From the NCBI GenBank assembly GCA_036417435.1, contig CM070903.1, positions 53,048,001 to 53,112,000 of the forward strand: a DNA stretch of 64,000 nucleotides. Direction: 5' to 3'. The position numbers and the translations under genes were made by a program. This stretch comes from Inia geoffrensis (lineage: Eukaryota > Chordata > Mammalia > Artiodactyla > Iniidae). The number at the start of each line of letters is the position of its first letter. Within the stretch, counting starts at the first letter, position 1. This document shows, in pieces, positions 9,031 through 19,529 of the stretch. The notes under the pieces are model-generated. The model saw only the letters and a list, made by a program, of their open reading frames with translations. It ran no database searches and was not told the origin of the DNA.

Positions 9031-11586
9031 TATACCTTTCATGAAAAAGAAAAAAAAAACAGTTCAGAATTAGTGTACAAGAAATTATTTCTGCTTCAAC
9101 ATTAAGGCAGATATAGTCAAAGTTTATCATGTCAAACTAACTGAAAATCTTCTGTAAAATAAAGTTCCCATTTATTCTGATTTAATAAATCTTGGGTGGG
9201 ATCCAGGTATCTATATGTTAAGAAATATGAAGACCAAAGTATACTGGGTGATTCAAGACTGGGTGATTCATTGCTGAGATGCTTGAATCATACATTAAGA
9301 AGTATTACTCTAAGTGTTCTGAGAACACTAAGAATATTTAAGTATGTATCTCTAATGGACTGTGATAATAAAATAGGGAAATGCTCCATGTAATTCAAAT
9401 TGCATACTTATTTTTCAGGATGAAAAAAGATATTTATTTGGAGCTAATAACTTTCTGAATATATGTATATATAGGCATCTATGTTCAAATTTAATAACTG
9501 AAATTCTTTCTCATACAATAAAACAACAAAAATGTTGTTTAAATTAATTTTTCTATTCCATTTGCCATATTTATTTTTATTCCCACATAAAATATACATG
9601 AGAATATTATTTTTCATGATTATTTTACAAAGTTAATATACATTTAACATTACAGAAAAGAATCTCAGATCTGGGAAACTGAATAAGAAACAGATGTTGG
9701 GAAATTAGTGAGATATAAAATGCAGCCTACCTTCATTTCTATTATAAAGAGACCCACATCAGGACCCCTGTCGTGGCTATATTCTCTTAACAGAAGTTTC
9801 ATTTGGATTTTTTTCCAGTAATGAAACCCAAGTCAAGAAGTTTGCAAGCTTCTGATACTCCTACAAAGACTACAGATTCTTTAAGGCAAGTGTTATTTTG
9901 AAAATACCTGTCCTATTCGGAAGATTGCTTCAGGGCACCAAATCAATAGAAAATTTTCAAGCCCTGCTGCCCCTATCACACCCCTCTGGTGCCCAGCATG
10001 ACATCCTGTAAGCAAATACATGAGCTATTTGCTAAAGAAGTGCTCCTTTTAAAAATTTATTACTTACTAAATCTGGGGGTTTCTCAGAACATTACCTACA
10101 CATGCCCTTCAAATCTTCAGCCTGTAGATTCTTATCTGAGATGACAGCTATGGGTATATTAAGAAAGACCTACTTTACTAAGACTCCATTGAGTTGATCC
10201 TTGTTCTGAAAGAGGTAGCTACCTGATCAAAACAAAACCACAGGTCATAATTTTTATGCATTAATTTCCAGCTGGGGTTAAGAAGCATACTATTCAGGTG
10301 TCTTGATTTTCTAAAAGAAATTTCTAGTTTAAGGCAATTAATGATATAATCAGTCAGGAGCCCAAGCAAGGTGAAAGAATACAGCAGACATACCAAACAT
10401 TAAAGACTTATTTCCCTACATTCCGAAAAAAATTTGTTTTTAAAAATGCAGGCCTAGACAAAATAAAGTTGAGGATTAAAACAATTAACATTCTCTTACT
10501 ATTCTGTATATTTTTTTACAATGTCAGGAACTAGTTTTTTCTTTTACCTTTTGTTTTTGATGTATTTTTCCTCCTCTCTTTTAATTGTGATTGGTACTTT
10601 TCTTAGATTGCAGACTTTTATGATTTAAATGTAGTTCTGGCTTTATTTCTTTCTTTTCTTTTTTCAATCAGTTTGAACTCCCCTTTTTTCCACTTGTCAA
10701 ATCTCCTATACACAACCACCCCTACACATTTTAACTACTGTTCTACTATGCTACATCAATACTCCAATGCCAATTCCGTAGATCAGTTAACAAAAGTCAC
10801 CTACTCACCTTCTGTAAAAATAATGTCCTCTCAAATTTGCATGGTGATTATTTTAAATATAATTTCTATTAACTTACTTGTGAATTTAGGAAATTTCTCC
10901 ATGCAATAAGAACAACAATAAAACAATAAAGAAGAACAAACAAACTGGACCCTAACTGTGAGAAACTGATTTATATGTTCTCTCTATAGTCCATAATGTT
11001 GTGGTTAATGCTTCTAAATAACTATATATCATCTCTCTGGAGCTATAGCTCCACATCATTTTTCTCAAAAACTTGTTTGATGAAACAATACTTTCACAAT
11101 ATGCTTATTGGTATTAAGGAAAGAAATAAATGTGAGAAATACTGTTACAGTGAAACAAAATTTATCAGATTTATATATTTTAAAATTTATCTTGGAATAG
11201 GTAAGATATAGAAATATGCAGTGCTTCAATGTTCAGTGCTTCAAAATTACGTGCCACGCCTATACAAGGACTATGCTATTATTCTGTTCCTTTGCACATT
11301 TTAGGTATATGTGCTGAGTAAGCACAACTGATACACTTTTTGTAAGGCATTGTAGATCACTGAATACACTAACATATTTTCTAATTTCCAGTGGGAGGAA
11401 GAGAATGCAGCCAAATATGTTTGACCACAAATTCCCCCCCATTCTCCTATGTGTTGCCCTTACCCCCTTACCCCTAGAAAGCTTTCTTAGAAAAAAACTC
11501 TTTTGTACACAGCTAAGAAAATCTACTCCAGACTGAACATTCAGAGTGTGATATGCCAAAGAAAACACCATAAGCAAAGGCAGCAC
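9031..11586. other. Long stretch with no recognised gene or repeat
   Basis: AT-rich sequence, with runs of A/T such as 10430-10680. A 13-bp direct duplication with 15-bp period (ACTGGGTGATTCA) lies at 9243-9270. The minus-strand frame 11260-11586 (108 residues) has no recognisable domain and no other sign of being coding. Confidence 0.5.
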
Positions 11587-11800
11587 AGTGGAACTTCGGA
11601 GTCAAACAGAATTGGTTTTGAATTCATTTCTCAGTTATACAACTTACTTGCTGAATTACCTGAGGATGTTTTTTAAATCTCTCAAAGAGATTTAACTTCC
11701 GAATCTATGAAATGGAGGAGACAATGATATGCATCTCGTTGAGTTGAGACAATTTTCATAAGGTAACTCATGTAAAAAAAGTCCTTGCACATAATCATGG
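11587..11800 (+). mobile_element. MIR SINE, sense
   Basis: The order is that of MIR: ggagtcaaacagaattgg, acttacttgctg, then an exon-like 'aatctatgaaatggaggagacaatgat' core, and a 'cttgcacataat' 3' part. It is strongly diverged. Confidence 0.55.
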
Positions 11801-12439
11801 CATTCATAGAACACCTACTAAATGCTGTAGTCAGCTTAGAGCATATTAGTAAGTATAACAGTAAGTCAGAAAATTAGATTACAGGTTATTGGTTGTGAAA
11901 TTTTGCTCGACTTCAGCAAATGCTCACTTCATTATAGTAAATTTGTGATCATTTTTAATCAAGGTTTTGTTTTTTTTTTTTTTCTGAGTTTCAAGCGCCT
12001 TTAAAACAGAGGTCACATTTCATTTATCTTTTCATGTACTTGAAAACTAGTAGCTAATCAATTCTCGTTAAATTAATTGAAAAATGTTATGTCACCATGT
12101 GAAAATGTCATCTAATTTTCAGAAATGAACAATTGTCACAAATGATCACTAACTATAAGTCCCTGAAAGTGTCACCATTTACAAATCAACAAGCATGGTT
12201 TTCACATGATCGATGATATTTGTCTATTCAGTGTCTACAAACCATACCTAAGTGAACTACCAACAGGAGCGTAAAATGATGCCCAGGAAGACAGTGAAAA
12301 ATAGAATTTAACTGCTTATAGAGAGAAATTTGAATACTACAGTCTATTTTTCAACTCTGAGGTCTAGGCATTCTCAGAGGCTTCAGGTTAAGGTTCAAAG
12401 ATTTCAGTACACTGGGACCTAAGATTACAGGGTGATAAC
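11801..12439. other. No recognised gene or repeat
   Basis: A T12-T15 tract lies near 11969-11984. Nothing else stands out. Confidence 0.4.
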
Positions 12440-12910
12440 ATGAATTCCATAGAAAGAGATAGAGCTGGCAACAGAACATGTAATTTGTGCAGTCGTTCAA
12501 GGGTCCTGCATTCAGTTCAATGTTCTGCTCTTACTGTCTTGAAATTCATAATTTTAACCTTAAACTTGTGTTGTAAGTCAAGTCCAATGGGACCATGGAG
12601 CATGCACGTGAGCAGAGGAGATACACTAAGTGTAAACACAGGCTCAGGTCAGAGAGTCTGGTGGGCAGCATGCACACCAAGCAGGCGACCTGGCCACATG
12701 GTGCTCATGTCTGGGCCAGTCCGTGGCACCACAGAGCTTCAAGGGAGCCACTTGGACTGGGTCCTGGATCCAGATTGGTGGCAACAATAGCAGCAATGGC
12801 GGCTGAAGCAGCAACGGTGGCAGCAGTGATGGAACACCAGCTTTTCCATGCACTCCCACAGCCTGTCCCTGTCACATCTGCACAAATCACAAATATTAAC
12901 TCTCTAGCCT
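12440..12910. other. GC-richer block, unnamed; possibly an old repeat
   Basis: The block from about 12590 to 12870 is more GC-rich than its surroundings and contains a run of GCA/GGC-like triplets (gcaatggcggctgaagcagcaacggtggcagcag, 12793-12827). Overlapping frames exist on both strands (12440-12790, 12595-12912, 12644-12859 minus, 12705-12890 minus), the pattern expected of GC-rich non-coding DNA rather than one gene. Codon-like repeats of Ala/Val arise only from the triplet run. I cannot name a repeat family for it. Confidence 0.35.
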
Positions 12911-13848
12911 AGGTCCTGAGACAAGAACTGCCAGTGCTCATGATGTAAACTTTGTCAGTAAATTGTAACAATTTACAACTCTACACATGAACATTGCAAT
13001 AAAGCATATCAGAAAACTATTAGAATTCTTCAAAGGGTTTAGACTCAGGCTGTAAAAACTGCTATAACATTGCAAAGCAAATATCCATAGGCATAGAAAT
13101 TGTATTTAAAGATTGTCACATTTGATGAAAAAGAACACTATTTTCATGTGAAGCTTCAAATGAACCAATTATTTACAAGGAAGACAATTTTTAATTTTTT
13201 CTTGTAATTGAAGACACAGTAATAGAAAGCATAAACAGGTATTTTGAATTATAAACAAAGCATGAAGTTGCTTTTGTTTTTTTGAGTAACTTCCACAAGT
13301 TACAGGAAATGTCAAAGATACATTAAACAGCCATTTTACAAATTGCAACTAAAATTAAAATTAGACTTACATGAAATCAATTCTCATGAATAGTTAAATA
13401 TTTTTAGGAAAATTATTTTTCAGGAATCATCAGCTCTAGATATAGTAAGGTTTTTATTTTAAAATAATTATTGGAAAGTTATTCCAGCTCTAGTAACAGT
13501 TGGATCAGCAAAAAGATTCTTCTAAAAAATAAAAATTATCAAAAATTACTTGACTATTTACAACTGATATTACTTTCATTTATATAGATTAAAAATGAAG
13601 TTGCTAAAAGTACAAATTTGATGGCCTAATAAAGTTTAGAAAAGCAGGTCAGAAAAATTAAGCTACAACATTAATAAAATATTATCAATATTTATCACAT
13701 ATAATAAAGTCTCATTATATATATCTCATTATCATAAGCTGTAAGAAAACTTATTTTTTCTGTAATTTTTAAGTTTCTTATTACTTATGTATCTCTACTA
13801 CATTTTAGCTATTACATTTTATAAGCAATAAAATTCTTTTTAAAACAA
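12911..13848. other. No recognised gene or repeat
   Basis: Very AT-rich sequence without frames of note. Confidence 0.4.
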
Positions 13849-13858
13849 AAAAGGTTTA

Positions 13859-13861
<3 letters not shown>

Positions 13862-13914
<53 letters not shown>

Positions 13915-14088
13915 GGTACACGGGCCTCTCACTGTTGTGGCCTCTCCCTCCAGACACGCAGGCTCAGCGGCCATGGCTCACGGGCCCAGCTGCTCCGCGG
14001 CACGTGGGATCCTCCCGGACCGGGGCATGAACCCGTGTCCCCTGCATCGGCAGGCGGACTCTCAACCACTGCGCCACCAGGGAAGCCC
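13862..14088 (-). mobile_element. CHR-type SINE, antisense, with TA/T tail and internal deletion
   Basis: The antisense copy ends CCAGGGAAGCCC at 14088 and carries the reversed B box (GAACCCGTGTCCC nearby). A TSD AAAAGGTTTATAT lies at 13849-13861 and 14089-14101. The tail is T-rich and preceded by (TA)n, perhaps grown from the TSD end. About 20 bases (the usual gttgcggagcacaggctcc block) are missing at about 13950. Confidence 0.92.
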
Positions 14089-14101
14089 AAAAGGTTTATA
14101 T

Positions 14102-15639
14102 TTTAGCATTTTACTTAACTTTTCCTTTCCTGCTTTTTGAATAAGGGCCTCTGAATTTCATTTTGTATGGGGCCTACAAATTGTGTATTCAGCCCTGTAT
14201 ACAAATATTTTAATTCATTTCCACCTATTCTTGCTATCTCATTTATTTCACTAACTTCTAAATTCTCCTCATCAAAAATTGTGGAGTTTTTAACCTGGCA
14301 TGGTTACCCCTAAGATAAAATAATGATGGATATTATAAACTAACTTTAAGCAAGGCACATGATATTTCCAAAATCTTAATTTCTTCACCTATAAAGTTGG
14401 TTGGTGAATTATACATTGTAACCTTTAGTGTTCCACAAAATACAGGTACCTTGAATGGTAAAATATACTTTGTATCTTTTTAAATACCCTCAGTATATTG
14501 TTTTGGAAAGTTGTTATGCACATCAGCACATCTAAACCTCTGTGGAGTCCTGAAGAAACTTTAACCCAGGATCTGCACAAGTATCTGTCCATGGGTCCTT
14601 TTTCATATAACACTGCCAACTCTCTATGGGCTGGTGTTTCCTGAACATTCTCTGAGAAACATGTATAAACACAAGGGTTCCTTCAGTTTTAAATTTAGCT
14701 TTAAAGAAAAAGTCAAAATGCTTCAGAATGTAGGCTAATTTTTATATTGTTCAAGTAGGATGGGTGTTTGTTTTTGGTAATTTCTAATAAACCAAACTTG
14801 AAAGACATTTATGTATATATGAATTTCCAACCACTAAACTGTACCGAACATAATTTTTTTTTTTCCTGTCATGAACACTTCAGTTTTCGGGGAAGAAACA
14901 CAAGAAAGAAAACCTTACCAGTCACTCAGTTATTTTTCTTTATAGGATATATACTAAAAGCATAACCTTTTAACCAAAGGTTACAATACATAAATTGTCC
15001 ATCTACTATAAGTAATGAGCATGTAAATATGTATAAGAATAAATGTATCTTTTTAAACATTTATAAACATTTTGAGAACTTACATAATTTAAAAAATATG
15101 ATCAATGAATCATATTTACAGTTCTCTCTGATTATGCACAATGGTTATTCTTTCATAAATAGTTTTTCTAAAATAATCAATCCTCCAGTACTGATGTGGA
15201 AAAGGTAGGGCTAATGTAGCTTAGGAGTGCTAAGGGTGAAGTCATGTTTTAGCTTGGCTAGATCACTTTGCTGCCAAGTTATGTGGGGAAATTTATTTTA
15301 CGGTATTTTATTTATATATAATGTGAAGCTTAAAATAGTTCCTATCTCTTAAAATTGCTTTGAAAATTAAGCTGAAACATAAAAACATAAATGAGATCAA
15401 AATAAAAAGAATAAAAGCAGGAAGAAATTGAGATAAAACAAGGAATAGATAAAAACCTAATGCAGTATAAAAACCTAGCAGATTAAAAACCTTTTAACTA
15501 TCGGCAAAGAGGTAAAAGAAAATATAATATCCATGAAACATATATGGAATGCTATGTTTTTAAAATATATGTAATGTACATATTTTATTCTTTTATTGTA
15601 TATACAAATACAATACATACATGTACAATGAAAGAATAA
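14102..15639. other. No clearly recognised gene or repeat
   Basis: AT-rich. From about 15360 the plus strand becomes strongly A-rich and may be the diverged start of the HAL1 element that follows. Confidence 0.4.
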
Positions 15640-16984
15640 AATATCTTGTAAGAATTTCAATAATGAAAGCAGAAATAAAAAGAAAATGAATAAAAGAGTT
15701 TTAAGATAAACCTGACAACACCACTGAAAAAGTAAAGAAGAAAAGTAAAAGAGGAAAATAAAAAGGATAATTAAAATCAAGAACAATCTGGGAAGTGCAA
15801 CATATAAATAATTTGATTTTCAGAAAAAGCAAGTAGAGACAATGGAGTAAAGAAGTAAAGAAAGACATAATTCAAGAAAATTCCCCAGAATTCTCAAGAA
15901 GGAGATAATCTTTTAGATTTAAAGTGTATGTTAGAACAATAAATGAAAAGAGACTCACACCAAGTCACATTATCAAAATGTTTCAGAAATGGTGGTTGAG
16001 TGAAGAACCAAAAACTTTGAAGTAGAAAAGCATATAATCTATACAGGATATGGAATAAATTGCAGCAATATAGCGTGAGGGAAGGAAGAAGCATTTTTGT
16101 CTATCCAAGTTTTCAAAAAATGTACTTCTGCTGCCTGTAGCTACTAGATTCACCCATCTGGAAGTTATAAGATGTTTCAAGGAACAAAAAAGTGAAACAA
16201 ACAAACAAAGTCATCTTGAAAACAGAGGGCCCAAAGAAAGAAGAAGGGGAATAGAATTCCCAGGATGGTGGTGAAATGAAGTCCTCAGAAAATATCTGTG
16301 CATCTATCCAAGAGAATAGAAAGTCCAGACCTAGGCAGACAGAAGTCTTCAGGAGGAATCTCTTTAACAGAATATATATGGAACTGATAGAATCCTCATG
16401 ATATTGGATTATAAGTTGTGTTTCAGGTTTTTTTCTGGGGAATTTGGGATAAGTTAGTAATAGGCATAAAAGAACAAGAAGAAACGATGAAAAAAGAGGG
16501 GATTACTATCCCCCTAAAAATGATGCACAGTAACATAATGTAATTATTGAAAATTCCATGGATAACAAAGGAACAATACTCTTATAGTTATAAATGTAAA
16601 CCCTGAATGTTAATTTAACAAAAATTGTGATATGTTTTGGGAGTATGGGGTAAGGGGACAGCAGGAAGTGGTCAGGAGGGTGATACAAGCAAAGTAAAAT
16701 CTCAGTGCCAATTTAAAGTCAAAAGATAATATCAAAGTTTGAAAAAGCAAGATATATATGTATGTGTATGTGTATACATATATACACATACACATACATA
16801 CATACATACTACAGAACAAAAATGATTTAAAATGGTACCCTCTGAAAAGTAGAATTTGAGAGTTTGAGAGAGAGGAAGAGATAGGGTAAAGGAGTCCTGT
16901 TTATAGGACTAGTAGGACTATCTGACTTTGTGTAAACTGTGGACATATATTATCTGGATAAAATTAAATTAGAAAAAAAAAAAC
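15640..16984 (+). mobile_element. HAL1 (half-L1, ORF1-only LINE) remnant, sense
   Basis: HAL1 is an L1 derivative with only an ORF1. Recognised blocks are 'gaaaattccccagaattctcaagaagg' (15878-15904), 'gagactcacaccaagtcacattatcaaaatg' (15950-15980), 'aggaggaatctctttaacagaa' (16351-16372), 'gtgtttcaggtttttttctgggg' (16418-16440), 'aacaaaggaacaatactctta' (16564-16584), and 'gggagtatggggtaaggggacagcaggaagtg' (16639-16670). A short poly-A ends it at 16984. The ORF1 frame is destroyed. The microsatellite-like palindrome at 16757-16800 lies within it. Confidence 0.65.
16757..16800. repeat. Perfect inverted repeat in a TG/CA-rich tract
   Basis: Nineteen-bp arms at 16757-16775 and 16782-16800 are exact reverse complements around a 6-base centre (ACATAT). 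The tract is a TATG/CATA microsatellite, which explains the symmetry. Confidence 0.85.
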
Positions 16985-17283
16985 AGCAATGTCATGCAAA
17001 ACCTTTAGTACAGCTGTGCTCAACTGAGGTTACTTTTTTATTTTTTTAATCTATTTTGAACATCCCTCTGTAAGAAAATCTCAAACCTAGGGGATTTTTT
17101 TCATGCCATTCACAATATGAGACACATTTCTTTTAATCCATCAGTATTTAATCAAGGAATACAGGTAATTTAGCTAACACAAAAGAGCATTTTATACACT
17201 GCAGAGTCAATAAAATGAATATTATAATATCTTCTCTTTTACATTACCTATATGAATGTTTTTTTTTAATTCATTGTGTACAT
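16985..17283. other. No recognised gene or repeat
   Basis: AT-rich sequence between HAL1 and a MER5A-like piece. Confidence 0.4.
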
Positions 17284-17412
17284 AAATTACCAGGGGATCT
17301 TGTTAAAATGCAGATTCTGATTCTGAAGGTCTGAGGTAGAGCCTAAGTTCCTGTACTATAAACAAATGCTCAGATGATATTGATTCTGATGGTCCCAGGA
17401 CTATACTTAAAC
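17284..17412 (+). mobile_element. MER5A-like hAT DNA transposon fragment
   Basis: The text 'aattaccaggggatcttgttaaaatgcagattctgattctg' then 'ctgatggtcccaggactat' follows MER5A order. The 5' terminal inverted repeat is missing. Non-autonomous and dead. Confidence 0.6.
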
Positions 17413-18065
17413 CACCAATACCACTGTACACCATTTTGCCTCTCCACACTGAAAATAAAAGTTGAATGTGTTTACTCCATTTCCAAAGGACTTAATAATC
17501 AAATTTTAGAAATTTTAGGTTAAACATTAACTTCAGGATTTCTCAGGATTTTCAAAGATGCTAATGGAGATTATGAGTCTCCAAGTTAGGGATAGAGGAG
17601 AAGACAGTTTCTATATTTTTTCGGCCACTGTTAAATAAAAAATTATTCATGACACTTGTTAAAGAATACTAAGGCAGACTTATTCACTGGTACTACTACA
17701 GCAGGATTTTACAGTTGGGGAGAGAGATTGAGCTCAATTCCAAATACAATAATAAGAAGTAGGGATTTAGAGCCAAGGAGCAGGGTAAAGGGTCAGTGGG
17801 TGGAAAACTTACTAAGAGGTAGGGTAGTTTTCTGCTAAACAATAGGATTCTTGCTGAAGTCAGGCCAGGGCTACTATACACCGAGGGTGGAGGATTTTCC
17901 CTAAACTGGCTCATAGGATTCTCCAAAAATCTAGAAAAACTGGGCCAGCGACAGAGCTCAAGGTTGAGGCCTAGTCAGAAAGAGGACTCAGAGGAATCTG
18001 ACTAGAATTAGGTCAAGGAGAGAGTCTTTGTCATAACATAATCCATTTTTTGTAAAAAATTGCTT
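17413..18065. other. No recognised gene or repeat
   Basis: No domain in the small frames at 17656-17838 (plus) and 17696-17926 (minus). Confidence 0.4.
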
Positions 18066-18182
18066 AGTTTTTTGGCTGCACCGTGCAGCTTGCGGGATCT
18101 TAGTTCCTCGACCAGGGATTGAACCTGGGCACTAGGCAGTAAAAGCATGGAGTACTAACCACTGGACCACCAGGGAATTCCC
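18066..18182 (-). mobile_element. CHR-type SINE, antisense, short older copy
   Basis: The text 'ttttttggctgcaccgtgcagcttgcgggatctt', 'accagggattgaacctggg' and 'ccaccagggaattccc' is the antisense tRNA-derived head of a CHR SINE. It is diverged and truncated to about 117 bp. An imperfect TSD (ATAATCCATTTTTT against ATAACCTATTTTTT) is possible. Confidence 0.75.
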
Positions 18183-18669
18183 ATAACCTATTTTTTTTTT
18201 TAAACAATGATGCATTAGCTTTTGATATTACTTATATTCCAAAGAAACTTAAAGAGTGTTAAATATCTTTGTACTTTATTTTACTTGAAGAATATACAGA
18301 ATAAAAGTAAAAATCTTTCAGATACAATATCTTAGATGAAGAAACAAAAGCATTAAAAATTAACTCTTTCTATAATTTAAGCCTTCAATGAACAAATACT
18401 AATTGAATATTTCCTGTTTTTCAAGTGAGTTATACCTAAATATTACACAAAAGAAATTAAACCCAGTCTTAGTAACAAGAATCATAAACTGTTTTGGAAA
18501 AACCTTGGAAACATGACAGGCCATGATTTGCAGCTTCAGTTTTCACTATAGAAGGAAATATGAAAAGATTTCCTCCCTTCCACAAGCTCTGCCTTTCAGG
18601 AAACTATTGTCTCAGGTGGCCTGCTTACAAGCTCTTTGACCCTAAATTGAGCCACTTGTTCCTGTACAT
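18183..18669. other. No recognised gene or repeat
   Basis: Unremarkable AT-rich sequence. Confidence 0.4.
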
Positions 18670-18790
18670 ACTTACGCATCTGAATCACTTGGAAGAGATT
18701 TAATAAAGTATAAATTGCTGGGCCCCAATTTACTTCAGAATCACTAGCTACTACTTATTTTTAGCATGCATACTGGTTACCTCTGAAGTA
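18670..18790 (+). mobile_element. MER5A-like fragment
   Basis: The text 'gcatctgaatcacttggaagag' then 'attgctgggccccaatttac' matches the 5' half of MER5A. The 3' half is not clear. Confidence 0.5.
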
Positions 18791-19529
18791 GCCAGCATGG
18801 GAGTACTCCTTGGGCCAGCATTTGTTTAGCAGTAATTAAACTTACTGAATAGCTAGAGGTATAGTGTCACAGTGCCTGAAACTCACCCTGAAATGGTTTA
18901 AAAGTGTGGCTATGTGGAGAGAGTGTGTGAGAGAGACATAGAACACTAGACAGAGAGAAAAATTTAACAACCGGTGACTCTATGTGAAGGATATATATAC
19001 TTTCCATACAACTATTTTTGAAGTTTTAAAATCCTTTAAAACAAAATGTTGAGAAAAATTGACAACTTCCCTCTCCACCACCACCAGCATCACCAGCAGC
19101 CCCCATTATATATTATTGCAAAGGTATAATAATGCCTATCAGTATTTACCTTCAAGATATTTATGTATTGTCATAACTCCTTTACAAGTTACTTAATATT
19201 TTAATAAATTTTAGATTAACTCATTTTTATTTGCTTGGCCTCATTATAAGCAAAAATATACGTGAAATTATGATTTTTATGTTCTAGCTATACTTCTAAT
19301 AAATATTAAAATTTAAAATATTAAAATAGTAACTACCAGAATGGTTTCTAAAATTACCTCACATTTTACCAGTGGTGTTGGAAACGCAGAGCTTTGTGAG
19401 AGCACTGAACACAGTGACTAGTTCATGATAAACTCTCAATAAACATTTAAATCTAATTGAAATCCTTTTTAATAAATACCTTTTCATTACAAATAAATAT
19501 ATAACAGGACAATCACCAGAAAAATTAAA
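18791..19529. other. No clearly recognised gene or repeat
   Basis: A possible LINE-like 3' tail with 'gaaggatatatatac...aaacaaaatgttgagaaaa' lies at 18985-19060, and a MIR/L2-like tail ('gataaactctcaataaacattt') at 19426-19448. Both are too weak to call. Confidence 0.35.

Noticed and set aside
9175..9315. Possible MER5-like piece (gggtgggatccaggtatctat)
   Set aside because: Only a short block resembles the family. The flanks do not follow.
12440..12912. Two overlapping plus-strand frames of 105-116 residues in GC-richer DNA
   Set aside because: Frames exist on both strands at once, no domain is visible and there is no splice or promoter context.
18985..19060. Possible LINE 3' tail
   Set aside because: Similarity limited to a short A/T-rich ending that is easily matched by chance.
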